Part shown: piece by piece, positions 1-8,428 of the stretch | Numbering within the stretch: the first letter of the stretch is position 1 | Layout of the letters: the number at the start of each line of letters is the position of its first letter | Source: Ciceribacter sp. L1K22 | GTDB lineage: Bacteria; Pseudomonadota; Alphaproteobacteria; Rhizobiales; Rhizobiaceae | NCBI RefSeq assembly: GCF_017599385.1 | Contig: NZ_JAGFPK010000001.1 | Coordinates: 3,541,436 to 3,605,435, forward strand | Length of the DNA: 64,000 nucleotides | Direction: 5' to 3' | Notes under the pieces: model-generated | Told to the model about the DNA's origin: nothing | Seen by the model: only the letters and a program-made list of their open reading frames with translations | The model's database searches: none | Program-made: the position numbers and the translations under genes

Positions 1-400
1 CGTATCCAACGCGAAGTCCACGTTTTGCCGCTCGCTCGCCAAGCTCGCGAAAGTCATCGGCGGCACGATCTATGCCGCCGAGCGATACCGGCGAGGCGTT
101 GGAGCAGATCAGCATGAGATCGGTGCCAAGCTCTGCCATCAGATCGAACTTGCGCTCAGCGCGATCGAAGTTGCGGCTCCGGAAGGGTTCTGGCATGCCC
201 TCGAAATCGCGAAAGGGTTGGAAAAGGGAGACCGTAAGGCCTTGGTCGCGAACCATTTTGCCGACGTCGGCCGGAGAGCGGTCAAAGGCCAGGAAATCGT
301 TCTCGAAAATCTCGATCCCATCGAAGCCGGCGCCGGCGATCGCGGAGAGTTTTTCTTCGAATTCACCGCTGATGGAAACGGTCGCTATCGAGGTTTTCAT
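1..400 (-). CDS. quiC: 3-dehydroshikimate dehydratase, N-terminal part (runs off window edge)
   Basis: From the ATG at 400 the frame stays open to base 1, giving 133 residues, so the C-terminus is outside the window. The protein begins MKTSIATVSISGEF and carries AGFDGIEIFEND, LFQPFRDFEG and RKFDLMAELGTDL, which I recognise from the sugar-phosphate isomerase/epimerase-like TIM barrel of QuiC. QuiC dehydrates 3-dehydroshikimate to protocatechuate. In many proteobacteria it is fused to a 4-hydroxyphenylpyruvate-dioxygenase-like domain; whether that is so here cannot be seen. It is the last visible gene of the quinate operon, 37 bp after aroQ. A plain sugar isomerase/epimerase is the alternative, but context favours QuiC. 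Confidence 0.82.
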   Translation of the reverse strand, partial: MKTSIATVSISGEFEEKLSAIAGAGFDGIEIFENDFLAFDRSPADVGKMVRDQGLTVSLFQPFRDFEGMPEPFRSRNFDRAERKFDLMAELGTDLMLICSNASPVSLGGIDRAADDFRELGERAAKRGLRVGY

Positions 401-437
401 CCCGGTTCTCCCAAATGACCGCAGAAGTCGGACTGCT

Positions 438-887
438 TCAGCGCTTTCCCTCCTCGACGAGCAGCTTCAAGGCCCGGACGGCGTGCGGATAGCCGGCCGC
501 CCCGAGACCTGCCATGACAGCGGTTGCCGTCATCGAGACCAACGACTTTTGATAGATCGACTCGCGGCGGTGAACATTGCTGATATGGAACTCGATGATC
601 GGTCCCTTGAACATCTTGAGGGCATCGAGGAGCGCCAGAGACGTGAAGGTGAAGGCCGCGGGATTGATCAGAATGCCCGCGCCCTCGTCGCTCGCCTTGT
701 GCACGTCTTCGATCAGCTTCTCCTCACTGTTGGTCTGCCGGAAGATCACGGGCCAGTCGCCGGCGGCCTCCCGGCAACAGAGTTCGACATCGGCGAGTGT
801 GTGGTGTCCGTAGATCTCCGGCTCGCGCCGGCCAAGCCGGTTGAGGTTCGGGCCATTGAGGATGTAGAGCGGCTTGCGTTCGGTCAT
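438..887 (-). CDS. aroQ: 3-dehydroquinate dehydratase, type II
   Basis: A 149-residue protein of normal type II dehydroquinase length. It interconverts 3-dehydroquinate and 3-dehydroshikimate; in this operon it would act in the catabolic direction. Family motifs are present: LNGPNLNRLG with the lid region and catalytic-type Tyr26 in EPEIYG, INPAAFTFTSLALLDAL, and EFHISNVHRRE with the catalytic-type His101. I chose the ATG at 887 over an in-frame ATG at 914 because GGAG lies just upstream and the longer version would overlap the TRAP permease. The gene is 10 bp downstream of the large TRAP permease. Type II enzymes also serve biosynthesis, but the neighbours argue for quinate breakdown. Confidence 0.93.
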   Translation of the reverse strand: MTERKPLYILNGPNLNRLGRREPEIYGHHTLADVELCCREAAGDWPVIFRQTNSEEKLIEDVHKASDEGAGILINPAAFTFTSLALLDALKMFKGPIIEFHISNVHRRESIYQKSLVSMTATAVMAGLGAAGYPHAVRALKLLVEEGKR

Positions 888-897
888 GGTTTCTCCA

Positions 898-2199
898 TCA
901 GCCCTGATACCCAAGAAGGCGCGGTAGCCAGAGCACTGTGTCGGGGACGAAGGTGATCACGCCGAGGCTTAAAACCATCCAGAGAAGGAAGGGGGTTGCG
1001 TCGCGGACGATGTCGCGAAGTGGTGCTCCGGAAATCTTGGCAACGATGAAGAGCAACAGTCCGTAGGGTGGTGTTACAAGGCCCAGCATGATGTTCACGA
1101 CAACCACAACTCCGAAGTGGACGAGGTCGATGCCGAGCGCCTGGGCCGTGGGAATGAAGACGGGAACGATGATCAACAGGATCGCCGTTCCTTCGAGGAC
1201 ACAGCCGAGCAGCAGCAGAACGATGTTCACGAAGACCAGGAACATGACCGGCGACATGTCCCAGCCGATGAGCACGGTCTTGATGCTTTCGGGAATATTC
1301 TCGATGGTCACCACATAGTTGAAGACCAGGGCGCCAGCGATGAGCATGCCGATGGATGCGGATGTCTTCGCACTTGAGAATACGGCCCTGTAGAACGCGA
1401 TCCAGCTTATGCTTCGATAGACGACCACGGCGATGAAAAGCGCGTAGGCGGCGGCCAGTGCCGCGGCCTCCGTGGGGGTGGTGATGCCGGAATAGATACA
1501 TCCGAGTAGCAGGACCGGCATGAACAAAGCCGGTGCTGCTCTCCAGGTGATGCCCGGGATATCCTTCAGCGGAACCGGCGCTTCGACCGGAAAATTCTTG
1601 CGGCGTGCAGTGATCGCCACCTGCGTCATCTGCAAGCTCGCCATGAGCAGTCCCGGCACCATGCCGGCCAGGAAGAGATAGCCGATCGACGCATCCGAGA
1701 CGAGCGAGTAGATCACCATTGGAATGGACGGCGGAATGATGGGGCCGATGACGGCTGTCACGGCCGTCAGCGCAGCGGCAAAACTCGGCGTATAGCGGCC
1801 GCCCTGCGTCATCAGCTTCTGCATCATGCTGCCGGTACCGGCAGCATCGGCGATCGCCGAACCGGACATGCCGGCGAAGATAATGCTCTGCACGACGTTG
1901 ACCTGCGCAAGTCCGCCGCGGAAACGACCGACCAGCACGTTGCAGAACGACAGCAGCCGTTCGGTCATCGAGCCGATATTCATCAGTTCGGCGGCAAGAA
2001 TGAAAAGAGGCACGGCCAGAATGACGTAGTTCGAGTACATGCCGTTGAGAAACTGCTCGGCGACGATCCCCATGTCTGCGCCGACGAGCGCCAGATAGAG
2101 AATGGAGCCGCAGATCATCGACAGGCCGATCGGCAGGCCGAGGAAGGCCAGAGCCGTGATGGCAACGATCGAAAGAGAGAAGGGACTTGTGAGGTTCAT
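898..2199 (-). CDS. TRAP transporter large permease (DctM family)
   Basis: A 433-residue, very hydrophobic membrane protein of usual DctM length. It contains GMSGSAIADAAGTGSMMQKLM and IGPIIPPSIPMVIYS, hallmarks of the large TRAP subunit that forms the ion-coupled translocation channel. Its start overlaps the stop of the small permease gene by four bases (ATGA), which indicates translational coupling. Flanking genes for dehydroquinate/shikimate conversion suggest that the substrate is quinate, shikimate or dehydroshikimate. That specificity is inferred from context; the family assignment is secure. Confidence 0.93.
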   Translation of the reverse strand: MNLTSPFSLSIVAITALAFLGLPIGLSMICGSILYLALVGADMGIVAEQFLNGMYSNYVILAVPLFILAAELMNIGSMTERLLSFCNVLVGRFRGGLAQVNVVQSIIFAGMSGSAIADAAGTGSMMQKLMTQGGRYTPSFAAALTAVTAVIGPIIPPSIPMVIYSLVSDASIGYLFLAGMVPGLLMASLQMTQVAITARRKNFPVEAPVPLKDIPGITWRAAPALFMPVLLLGCIYSGITTPTEAAALAAAYALFIAVVVYRSISWIAFYRAVFSSAKTSASIGMLIAGALVFNYVVTIENIPESIKTVLIGWDMSPVMFLVFVNIVLLLLGCVLEGTAILLIIVPVFIPTAQALGIDLVHFGVVVVVNIMLGLVTPPYGLLLFIVAKISGAPLRDIVRDATPFLLWMVLSLGVITFVPDTVLWLPRLLGYQG

Positions 2200-2714
2200 A
2201 CGCCGGAGCTCGCTTTGGTCGGGTCAAAGCCTTCCGGCGCCTTCCCTCTGAAGGCGAGCAGGCAAAGCCAGAGATGGCGGATGATCATGGCGATCGCGAA
2301 GACAACGTAAATGGAATAGAGGACGTCGAAACGGATCTTGAGGTAGGCCGTGCTTTCGACCTGCATGAAGCTCACGTAATCGATCACGGCGGGCAGCGAC
2401 CAGATGAAAAGCGCCACCAGCGAGACGGAACTGATGATCTGCATGATGCGCAGTCCGCCAGCGCTCGCCGCCCCCCAGAAAAGATCAAAACGGATTTCGT
2501 CCACTTCCCGAACGACAAACGCCGAGCCGAAGAGAACCATCCAGATCCAGAGCGCGACGCTTGCCTCGTGGGTCCAGCCGATCGACAGATTCAACACGTA
2601 GCGGAACGTGATCTGAAGCAGGAAGATCACGAACATGGCGAGCAGCAGCATCGCCAGCAGATTTTCAGCGCGGCGCCTGAGCCAGAGGCCCCAGTTGGCA
2701 AGTCGGTTATTCAT
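2196..2714 (-). CDS. TRAP transporter small permease (DctQ family)
   Basis: A 172-residue protein with about four hydrophobic segments, normal for DctQ. The conserved GWTHEASVALWIWMVLFGSAF stretch is close to the family pattern in which a charged residue sits between membrane segments 2 and 3. It partners the DctM protein encoded immediately downstream, with which it overlaps by four bases, and the DctP-type binding protein encoded 66 bp upstream. The Shine-Dalgarno sequence is weak, so translation may depend on coupling with the upstream gene. Confidence 0.9.
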   Translation of the reverse strand: MNNRLANWGLWLRRRAENLLAMLLLAMFVIFLLQITFRYVLNLSIGWTHEASVALWIWMVLFGSAFVVREVDEIRFDLFWGAASAGGLRIMQIISSVSLVALFIWSLPAVIDYVSFMQVESTAYLKIRFDVLYSIYVVFAIAMIIRHLWLCLLAFRGKAPEGFDPTKASSGV

Positions 2715-2780
2715 GGACGTCGACTTTCTGGTTGTCGGACGAGCCGGCGCAAGGCCGGCTCGCTGGTATCTCGCGCACGC

Positions 2781-3776
2781 TCAGAGAGCAGCGACCTTCT
2801 CCAGAATGCCTTCGGGCCAGGATTGCGCCAGATCCGATGCGAGATATTTTTCCTGGGCAAACGACCGGAAGGCAGCGATGTCCGGCTCGTAGATCTGCAG
2901 GCCGGCTGCCTTGAATTCGTCGACCAGCGTCTTCTCCTGAGCCAGGTGCTGCTCTTCACTCCACTGCATCGCCTTGTCGGCCGCCGCCTGCACCTTCGCC
3001 TGCTGTTCGGGTGAAAGGCTTTTCCACGTCTCCGCCGAAATGGTCAGAAGGTCATAGCCGATCAGGTGCGAAGTCATGACGATCTGCGACATGACTTCAT
3101 AGAATTTCATGTTTTTGACATTGGGTAGCGGATTGTCCTGACCGTCGATCGCGCCGGTCTGCAGCCCGGTATACACCTCGGCATAGGCCATCGGGACGGG
3201 GTTGGCGCCCAATGCCTCACCCAGGAATTGCCAGGCGTCGCCGCCCGGCATGCGAAGCTTCACACCTGAAAGGTCCGCCGGTGTGTTAATCTTCTTGTCG
3301 GATTTCAGTCCGACCTGACGGGCGCCGAAATAGGTTGGGCCGAGAATGTAAACGCCGGCCTTGTCTTCGGCCATCTTCTTGAACTCCGCGCCCACATCGC
3401 TTGCGAAGAAGGCCCGAACGTGAGCGGCATCGCGGAACAGATAGGCTGAGGTCAGGACCGACCATTCCGGGACCTGCTTTGCGATGTCCTGCGGAGCGAT
3501 ATTGCCCATCTGCAGATTGCCCCGCTGGAGCGCGACAAGCTCGGTACCCTGTTTGAACAGGGTGCCGCCATAGAACGGCTCCACCTTGAACCCGTCCTGG
3601 AGTTCCTCTGCAAACATCTTGACCATGCCGGCACGAATGTCCTGCTCGGAAAAGACCGCCGAAAGCTTCAGCGTGACGGGTTCCTGAGCAAGGGCCGGGA
3701 TCGATACCGTGCTCAGGGCGGCGCCCAGGGCGGCCGAACCCGCCAGAAGCGTGCGGCGTGAAATTTCAAACGTCAT
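2781..3776 (-). CDS. TRAP transporter substrate-binding protein (DctP family)
   Basis: A 331-residue periplasmic solute receptor. The N-terminus has a twin-arginine motif (SRRTLLAG), a hydrophobic stretch and an ALAQEP cleavage-like site, so export by Tat is likely. The DctP signature GVKLRMPGGDAWQFLGEALG contains Arg175 at the position that usually salt-bridges the ligand carboxylate, and AYAEVYTGLQTGAIDGQDNP follows as in the family. A strong GGAGGAA ribosome-binding site precedes the ATG. A carboxylated ligand such as quinate or shikimate fits both the Arg and the operon. It lies downstream of the dehydrogenase gene. Confidence 0.93.
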   Translation of the reverse strand: MTFEISRRTLLAGSAALGAALSTVSIPALAQEPVTLKLSAVFSEQDIRAGMVKMFAEELQDGFKVEPFYGGTLFKQGTELVALQRGNLQMGNIAPQDIAKQVPEWSVLTSAYLFRDAAHVRAFFASDVGAEFKKMAEDKAGVYILGPTYFGARQVGLKSDKKINTPADLSGVKLRMPGGDAWQFLGEALGANPVPMAYAEVYTGLQTGAIDGQDNPLPNVKNMKFYEVMSQIVMTSHLIGYDLLTISAETWKSLSPEQQAKVQAAADKAMQWSEEQHLAQEKTLVDEFKAAGLQIYEPDIAAFRSFAQEKYLASDLAQSWPEGILEKVAAL

Positions 3777-3889
3777 GTCTTCCTCCTCTCGTCCTGCCCC
3801 TCCTCGGGCTTCGGACCTTCTTCCCCTGACCGGCCGGGCGGCCGATCGACTAAAACTCTTGTTCTGCTCTAGCCTTTATCGCCCTTCGG

Positions 3890-4759
3890 TCAGGCCATAC
3901 GTGCAACACTCCTGGTGTCGTATCCCGTGAGTGTTTTGAAGTGCTCTACCATCCTGTCGGCGTCGGGCTGCAGGCCCGTGAATAACGAGAATGCACCGAC
4001 GGCTTGGAAAACCGCCATGCCGCCACCGTTCGCGACCCGACAGCCACGGCGACGAGCGGCCTGCAAAAGCGCCGTTTCGAGCGGAAAGTAGACGATCTCT
4101 GCGACCCAGAGTGGCGGGTTGAGCAATTCCGCCGGCAGGGGAAGGCCCGGATGCTTGTCCATGCCCATGGGCGTCGCATGCACCAGCCCCGTCGCGCCCG
4201 CCATGGCCTGCTCGAGATCATCGCCTGCCTTGATTTTGGCGTCCGGGAAAAGTCTTGTCAGAAGGGCTGTGAGGTCAAGCGCCCGCAGGTTGTCGAGATC
4301 GAAAATCGTCAATGCGCGTGCGCCCATCTGCAGCATCGCAAAGGCCGTCGCCGCACCGGCACCTCCGGCACCTATCTGTACGACGGAGCCGAGGTCTGCG
4401 CCGGGTAGCTGCCGCCGTATTCCCTCGGCGAAACCCCACCAGTCAGTGTTATGACCTATGCGTCTTCCGTCCTGCAATACGACCGTGTTGACCGCGCCGA
4501 GCTTTCGCGCATCCTCGGACATCTCGGTGAGCAGCGGTACGATCCTCTGTTTGCACGGATAGGTGATGTTGAGTCCGCAGAATCCCCTCTCCTCCGCATC
4601 GATCACGAGGCTTTCCAATGCGTCCGACGTCAGTTTCCGCTCGTTGAGGTCGATCAGTTCGTACCTGTATTCGATACCCTGAGCTTCGCCCTCTCGCATA
4701 TGCATCGCCGGGGTCAGCGAGCGCTGTATGCCAAAACCGATCAGCCCTGCTCGTTTCAT
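3890..4759 (-). CDS. aroE: Shikimate/quinate dehydrogenase
   Basis: A 289-residue AroE-family dehydrogenase. The N-terminal substrate domain shows SLTPAMH and NITYPCK (catalytic-type Lys). NTDWWGF lies at the domain interface, and the nucleotide-binding fold has GAGGAGAATAFA; NGGGMAVFQAVGAFSLF closes the family pattern. It oxidises shikimate and/or quinate with NAD(P). The Thr in SLTP, where biosynthetic AroE usually has Ser, resembles what I recall of quinate/shikimate dehydrogenases, and the operon is catabolic, so quinate activity is likely but not proven. First gene of the operon, directly behind the regulated promoter at 4836-4864. Confidence 0.9.
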   Translation of the reverse strand: MKRAGLIGFGIQRSLTPAMHMREGEAQGIEYRYELIDLNERKLTSDALESLVIDAEERGFCGLNITYPCKQRIVPLLTEMSEDARKLGAVNTVVLQDGRRIGHNTDWWGFAEGIRRQLPGADLGSVVQIGAGGAGAATAFAMLQMGARALTIFDLDNLRALDLTALLTRLFPDAKIKAGDDLEQAMAGATGLVHATPMGMDKHPGLPLPAELLNPPLWVAEIVYFPLETALLQAARRRGCRVANGGGMAVFQAVGAFSLFTGLQPDADRMVEHFKTLTGYDTRSVARMA

Positions 4760-4835
4760 ATCCCGCCTTCGGCGTTTGTTGGACGCATTCGTTTTGAGAG
4801 AGTTCTTGGATGCTTCATCTCTCGCCCTAGCTTCA

Positions 4836-4864
4836 TCGATAATGTACTAACTAGTTAGTGTCAA
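4836..4864 (-). promoter_or_regulatory. Promoter of the quinate operon with embedded palindromic operator
   Basis: On the minus strand there is a perfect -35 TTGACA (4864-4859), a 17-bp spacer, and a weak -10 candidate TATCGA (4841-4836). The spacer is almost filled by the perfect 14-bp palindrome ACTAACTAGTTAGT at 4846-4859. This layout is typical of a TetR-family operator that blocks RNA polymerase. The divergent tetR gene at 4967 is the obvious source of the repressor. The palindrome is directly seen; its function is inferred. Confidence 0.72.
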
Positions 4865-4966
4865 TATATGACCCGTTGATACCAGTCTGTTCCGGCACTA
4901 TGAACGGGATCAGGACTGGATTAGAGCCGCTAAAGATGGCCCGTTCCGCTCGGGGGGTGGAGGAAC

Positions 4967-5611
4967 ATGACAAAGACGACCGGGGATACGCGGAGGAACG
5001 ATCCAGAGAAGACGCGGGAAAATATCCTTGACGTTGCGACCCAGGAGTTTGCGGAATTTGGCCTGTCAGGCGCGCGCGTCGATTCCATTGCCGAGAAGAC
5101 GCGCACGTCCAAACGGATGATCTATTACTATTATGGAAGCAAAGAAGGCCTCTATCTCGCCGTGCTCGAGCGGGCCTACCGCAAGATCCGTTCGCTTGAG
5201 GCCGATCTTCAACTGTCCGAGCTGAAGCCTGACGAGGCGCTGCGCCAGCTCATCAGCACGACCTTTGACCACGACGAACAGAACCCGGATTTCGTCCGCC
5301 TTGTCAGCATCGAGAATATCCATCACGCGATGCACATGAAGCGATCGAGCGAAATCGCCGACTTGAACATCTCCGTTATCCGAACGATCCAGGACATTAT
5401 CGACCGAGGCCTGGATGAGGGCGTCTTTCGCCGCAAGGCGGACGCCATCGACCTTCACATGCTGATCAGCGCGTTCTGCTTCTTCCGTGTGTCCAACCGC
5501 TACACGTTCGGAATGATCTTTCAGCGAGACCTCTCGGAACCATCGCTTTACGCGCGCCACAAATCTATGATCGCAGAGGCAGTGCTGGGATACCTCACAG
5601 GCACGGATTGA
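4967..5611 (+). CDS. TetR/AcrR family transcriptional regulator
   Basis: A 214-residue regulator. The N-terminal HTH spans roughly residues 14-60 (TRENILDVATQEFAEFGLSG, then TSKRMIYYYYGSKEGLY), and the helical C-terminal ligand domain is of normal length. A GGAGGA ribosome-binding site lies just upstream of the ATG. It is transcribed divergently from the quinate/shikimate operon, and the 207-bp gap between them carries a 14-bp palindrome inside the operon promoter. It probably represses the operon until a pathway compound binds; which compound is not visible. Confidence 0.9.
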   Translation: MTKTTGDTRRNDPEKTRENILDVATQEFAEFGLSGARVDSIAEKTRTSKRMIYYYYGSKEGLYLAVLERAYRKIRSLEADLQLSELKPDEALRQLISTTFDHDEQNPDFVRLVSIENIHHAMHMKRSSEIADLNISVIRTIQDIIDRGLDEGVFRRKADAIDLHMLISAFCFFRVSNRYTFGMIFQRDLSEPSLYARHKSMIAEAVLGYLTGTD

Positions 5612-5766
5612 GTGATATCAATAAGGCGAGTCCGTTCGGCAGCGGGCGTGAAAGCATTCGGTTGTCCACCATAATATCGCTCGTCACCTTCTTTGCACAC
5701 TAGTACGAACGAGGCGTCGCTGGCTGATTGACACCTTGGAACAACCGGCGCGTTATCGCGATAAGT

Positions 5767-7065
5767 TCATTGTCTACCTATGACCACATCTATCACAGTT
5801 TCAATATCGTTAAACAAGCTTAAAATCATGAATTCGGCCGCTTCTTTCGGCCCTCTTCTGAAAAAAGAAGGCGGTCCAAATGCAAAAAGATAAACTTTTT
5901 CCAGCCTTGCAATATGCTCCACTAATTCAGTGGCGCGATTTTCCCTCAATGTATCCGACAGTCCACTTATTAATGCGTCCTCAATACCATTAATATTTTC
6001 AACGTCATATGTAATTCCTTTGTAACTCAATTGATTTCGTCCGAGCATAACAACCGGCTTTCCCGAAAGGAGAGCACTATATGAGCTCTGTGATGCGATA
6101 GTTGTGAAGATGGACGAATCTAATATCGCTCTATTAAGATCTATATTCCCAAGAATTAAAGAGTTTCGAAATTCATTTGCCTTCAGGAAAGAGTATCTTT
6201 CCCGGCTAAATGGATGTGGTTTGAAAATGATCGCCAAGTCAAGTTTGTTGGCCAGATTATCTAGCGTGTATAGCGCGTCCAGCGAGCCTGTAAAGATCGG
6301 CGAATGATACCTGCGACAAACGCTCTCCGGCTTGATGCCAGCATACCAGTCATTCTGCCCTGCATAAAGAACTATCGGGCGCCCCGCCAGTCCGGCGTGT
6401 TTGAGCGCCTCTTTGTAATCAATGCTGTTAGACTGAACGTGCCTTGTCGCCGTCACGGATTTTAGACAATTAACGTAACGGGATGATCGTTGTCTTTCTA
6501 ATTCGGTGAGCTTTATATTTTGAAATAGATCGGCCCTGCGCGAGACCCAGCTTTCTCCCATTTCTCCATCGACGTCAAATGTAATACTTCCGGGTAGCAG
6601 TCCCTCATGAAAATATCCAAACTTAATTTTCCTAAGTTTTAGAATTTTGGAAGCCAAAACGTGAAATATCTGAAATTTGTTCCAAAGATATACATAATCT
6701 GGTTTGTGTATATCTAGAGCCCCCTTAAAGGCAACAAGATTTCTGTATAGTTTCTTCATCAAAATGCGAAAACGGGGGCCGTGGACATCGAATTCCCCTT
6801 CCGCCTGAGCCCAGAGTGAAGCCGCTTCGTTCGGCGCTATTTCAATCATCAGGGCCTTAAGCTCATCCATGAAAGATGCGCTCACGTCGGGCGCCTCATC
6901 CTGAGCGTTGATGGTGCAAATAATATTAGAAGAAATTCTGCCCGATAAATTAAATGCTATAAATTTTGTTGCTTTTTCAAACTGCGCCGAGACTGTTTCA
7001 AGGTAATCAACCCTGTTTCTTCGTAAGTCGTCAGCAAATAGCGAAGAAAAAAGAAAAGTAGGCAT
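5767..7065 (-). CDS. Capsular polysaccharide biosynthesis glycosyltransferase-like protein (paralogue 1)
   Basis: A 432-residue protein with no clear signal peptide. FGYFHEGLLPGS, VLYAGQNDWYAGIKP, IIFKPHPFSRERY and TIASQSSYSALLSGKPVVML resemble the Capsule_synth (KpsC/KpsS-like) glycosyltransferase family, in which characterised members transfer beta-Kdo. The KPHP and the Ser-rich stretch before GKPV are the sugar-nucleotide-site features I rely on. It is clearly paralogous to the 11688-13010 product (shared DGEMGESWVSRR and others) but is encoded on the opposite strand and alone. AT-rich codon use matches the island. The acceptor and donor sugars are unknown. Confidence 0.75.
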   Translation of the reverse strand: MPTFLFSSLFADDLRRNRVDYLETVSAQFEKATKFIAFNLSGRISSNIICTINAQDEAPDVSASFMDELKALMIEIAPNEAASLWAQAEGEFDVHGPRFRILMKKLYRNLVAFKGALDIHKPDYVYLWNKFQIFHVLASKILKLRKIKFGYFHEGLLPGSITFDVDGEMGESWVSRRADLFQNIKLTELERQRSSRYVNCLKSVTATRHVQSNSIDYKEALKHAGLAGRPIVLYAGQNDWYAGIKPESVCRRYHSPIFTGSLDALYTLDNLANKLDLAIIFKPHPFSRERYSFLKANEFRNSLILGNIDLNRAILDSSIFTTIASQSSYSALLSGKPVVMLGRNQLSYKGITYDVENINGIEDALISGLSDTLRENRATELVEHIARLEKVYLFAFGPPSFFRRGPKEAAEFMILSLFNDIETVIDVVIGRQ

Positions 7066-7543
7066 GGCATCTTGTGCTGTCGGTTCGGAGTTAGCCGGAT
7101 CTTTTAGACCACAGCGCGGTTTTCAACAAGGCGGCGGAATGCGGTTGGCAGTGGCGGTAATGATTGGCTTCTTGGAAGGTCGGCTCTTCGGCCGCGCCGA
7201 TGAATTTATTCGGTGTTGACTGCCGTCGTCTTTGTGGGTGCCGCGTTAATTTGTTTTCAGTAAAGCCGGCGTGTGTGACGACTTAAATTTTACGAGAATC
7301 TCATTCGTTAGCCGGCTGGATTGAGAGGGCAATAGAACCAGACCGCACGAGCAATGATTGCAACGACAAGCCGGTCGCGCCGGAACCCGGTGAGGCGACA
7401 GCTTAAATGCACGCTGCTTTTCGGGTCGACTACCTCAACGCGATAGTTGTCTTTCGGCACTGCTTATTCAGAGTTTGACACCCGAAGCTGTAATAGATAG
7501 TGAATGGCAAAAATTACGCTTCGAGTGGTACGGGGACTAAAGG
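7066..7543. other. 478-bp intergenic stretch without a recognisable gene
   Basis: This gap separates the minus-strand glycosyltransferase-like gene from the plus-strand polysaccharide operon. It must hold the divergent promoters. A TTGACA at 7475-7480 could be a -35 for the plus operon, but I find no convincing -10. A 24-codon ORF starts at 7139 and has no recognisable product. GC is higher than in the neighbouring genes, so it may contain decayed remnants of other DNA; I could not identify transposase motifs by eye. Confidence 0.45.
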
Positions 7544-8428
7544 GTGGTTGAGGACCCAATTGGAACTTATGATCCCCTGTTGGGGAACGATGGCCCCAGA
7601 GCTGGTCATCCATACTATCGCGGTGGTTATAAAATCTGGCCTGGTGCGGAAGAGGTTGCGAACGCTGTTTTTCGCATATTGTGCATTGGCAATTCAACGA
7701 GCTTGTGGCCGGCTTCCGCTTGGAGCTTGGAGCTAGGAAAAAAGTTACGTCGTTATGGACACTCTGTAGCTATCTATAATGGAGCCGGTAAAGGACACTC
7801 GTCCTCACAGGAGTTGTTGCGAGTCATCAGGGATGCTCCGGCAATTAAGCCAGACCTAATTATCTCGTTGTCGGGTATTTGCGATATCGGGTATTTGGTA
7901 AATGCCAAAGGCTATCCATTTCTTCATAAGTATTCTCGAAAAGCTATGGAATATCTCAAGCGCTCGGATATAGTAAGCGACATTTCCCACGGCTATCCCG
8001 ATAGCGCAGGCCCTGCAGAGGTGTGGTGTCGAAATCAGCGTCTCGCAAATGTTGTCAGCGCGGAGCTCGGAATTAAACACATAGTTCTACTCCAGCCGGT
8101 CCAGGGGATTGGCTCCTATCCCGCGACCGCCGAAGAACTGGAATTTCTCGACCAGAAGTCGCGTGTTGTGCTGCGCGCAGCGGACGTGCCGTATATAACT
8201 GCTGTTCGGGACTTTTATGCGGAGGTTCGTGATATTATGGCTCGAGAGCCGGAGAAATATAAACATATTGTCGATTTTACAAGTATATTCGATAATGTAC
8301 CTGGCGCTTATCGGGACCACAGGCATCAGTCGCAGCTTGGAGTGGAGCATATCGCGACACAGGTGGAAAAGTTGATTTCCCCTATTTTGTCAGAATTGGC
8401 TTCCGAAAATCGTCAAGCGGGTGCGTGA
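7544..8428 (+). CDS. SGNH/GDSL-like hydrolase or acyltransferase domain protein
   Basis: A 294-residue protein starting at GTG 7544; an in-frame TAA at 7538 makes this the earliest possible start. SGNH-type blocks are visible: block I ILCIGNSTS (Ser51), block II Gly in NGAGKGHSSS, block III SGICDIG where Cys113 replaces the usual Asn of GxND, and block V DHRH (Asp268, His271). Such proteins add or remove O-acetyl or other acyl groups on glycans, which fits the island. There is no signal peptide, so it is probably cytoplasmic. It overlaps the next gene by four bases. Exact reaction unknown. Confidence 0.65.
   Translation: MVEDPIGTYDPLLGNDGPRAGHPYYRGGYKIWPGAEEVANAVFRILCIGNSTSLWPASAWSLELGKKLRRYGHSVAIYNGAGKGHSSSQELLRVIRDAPAIKPDLIISLSGICDIGYLVNAKGYPFLHKYSRKAMEYLKRSDIVSDISHGYPDSAGPAEVWCRNQRLANVVSAELGIKHIVLLQPVQGIGSYPATAEELEFLDQKSRVVLRAADVPYITAVRDFYAEVRDIMAREPEKYKHIVDFTSIFDNVPGAYRDHRHQSQLGVEHIATQVEKLISPILSELASENRQAGA

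Noticed and set aside
884..2227. A 447-codon minus-strand ORF overlapping the TRAP large permease gene
   Set aside because: Out of frame with the permease and Arg/His-rich; the 433-residue frame has the real family motifs.
5753..5764. Perfect 12-bp palindrome TTATCGCGATAA next to the island edge
   Set aside because: No matching copy at the other edge and no promoter around it; chance occurrence or a minor element cannot be separated.
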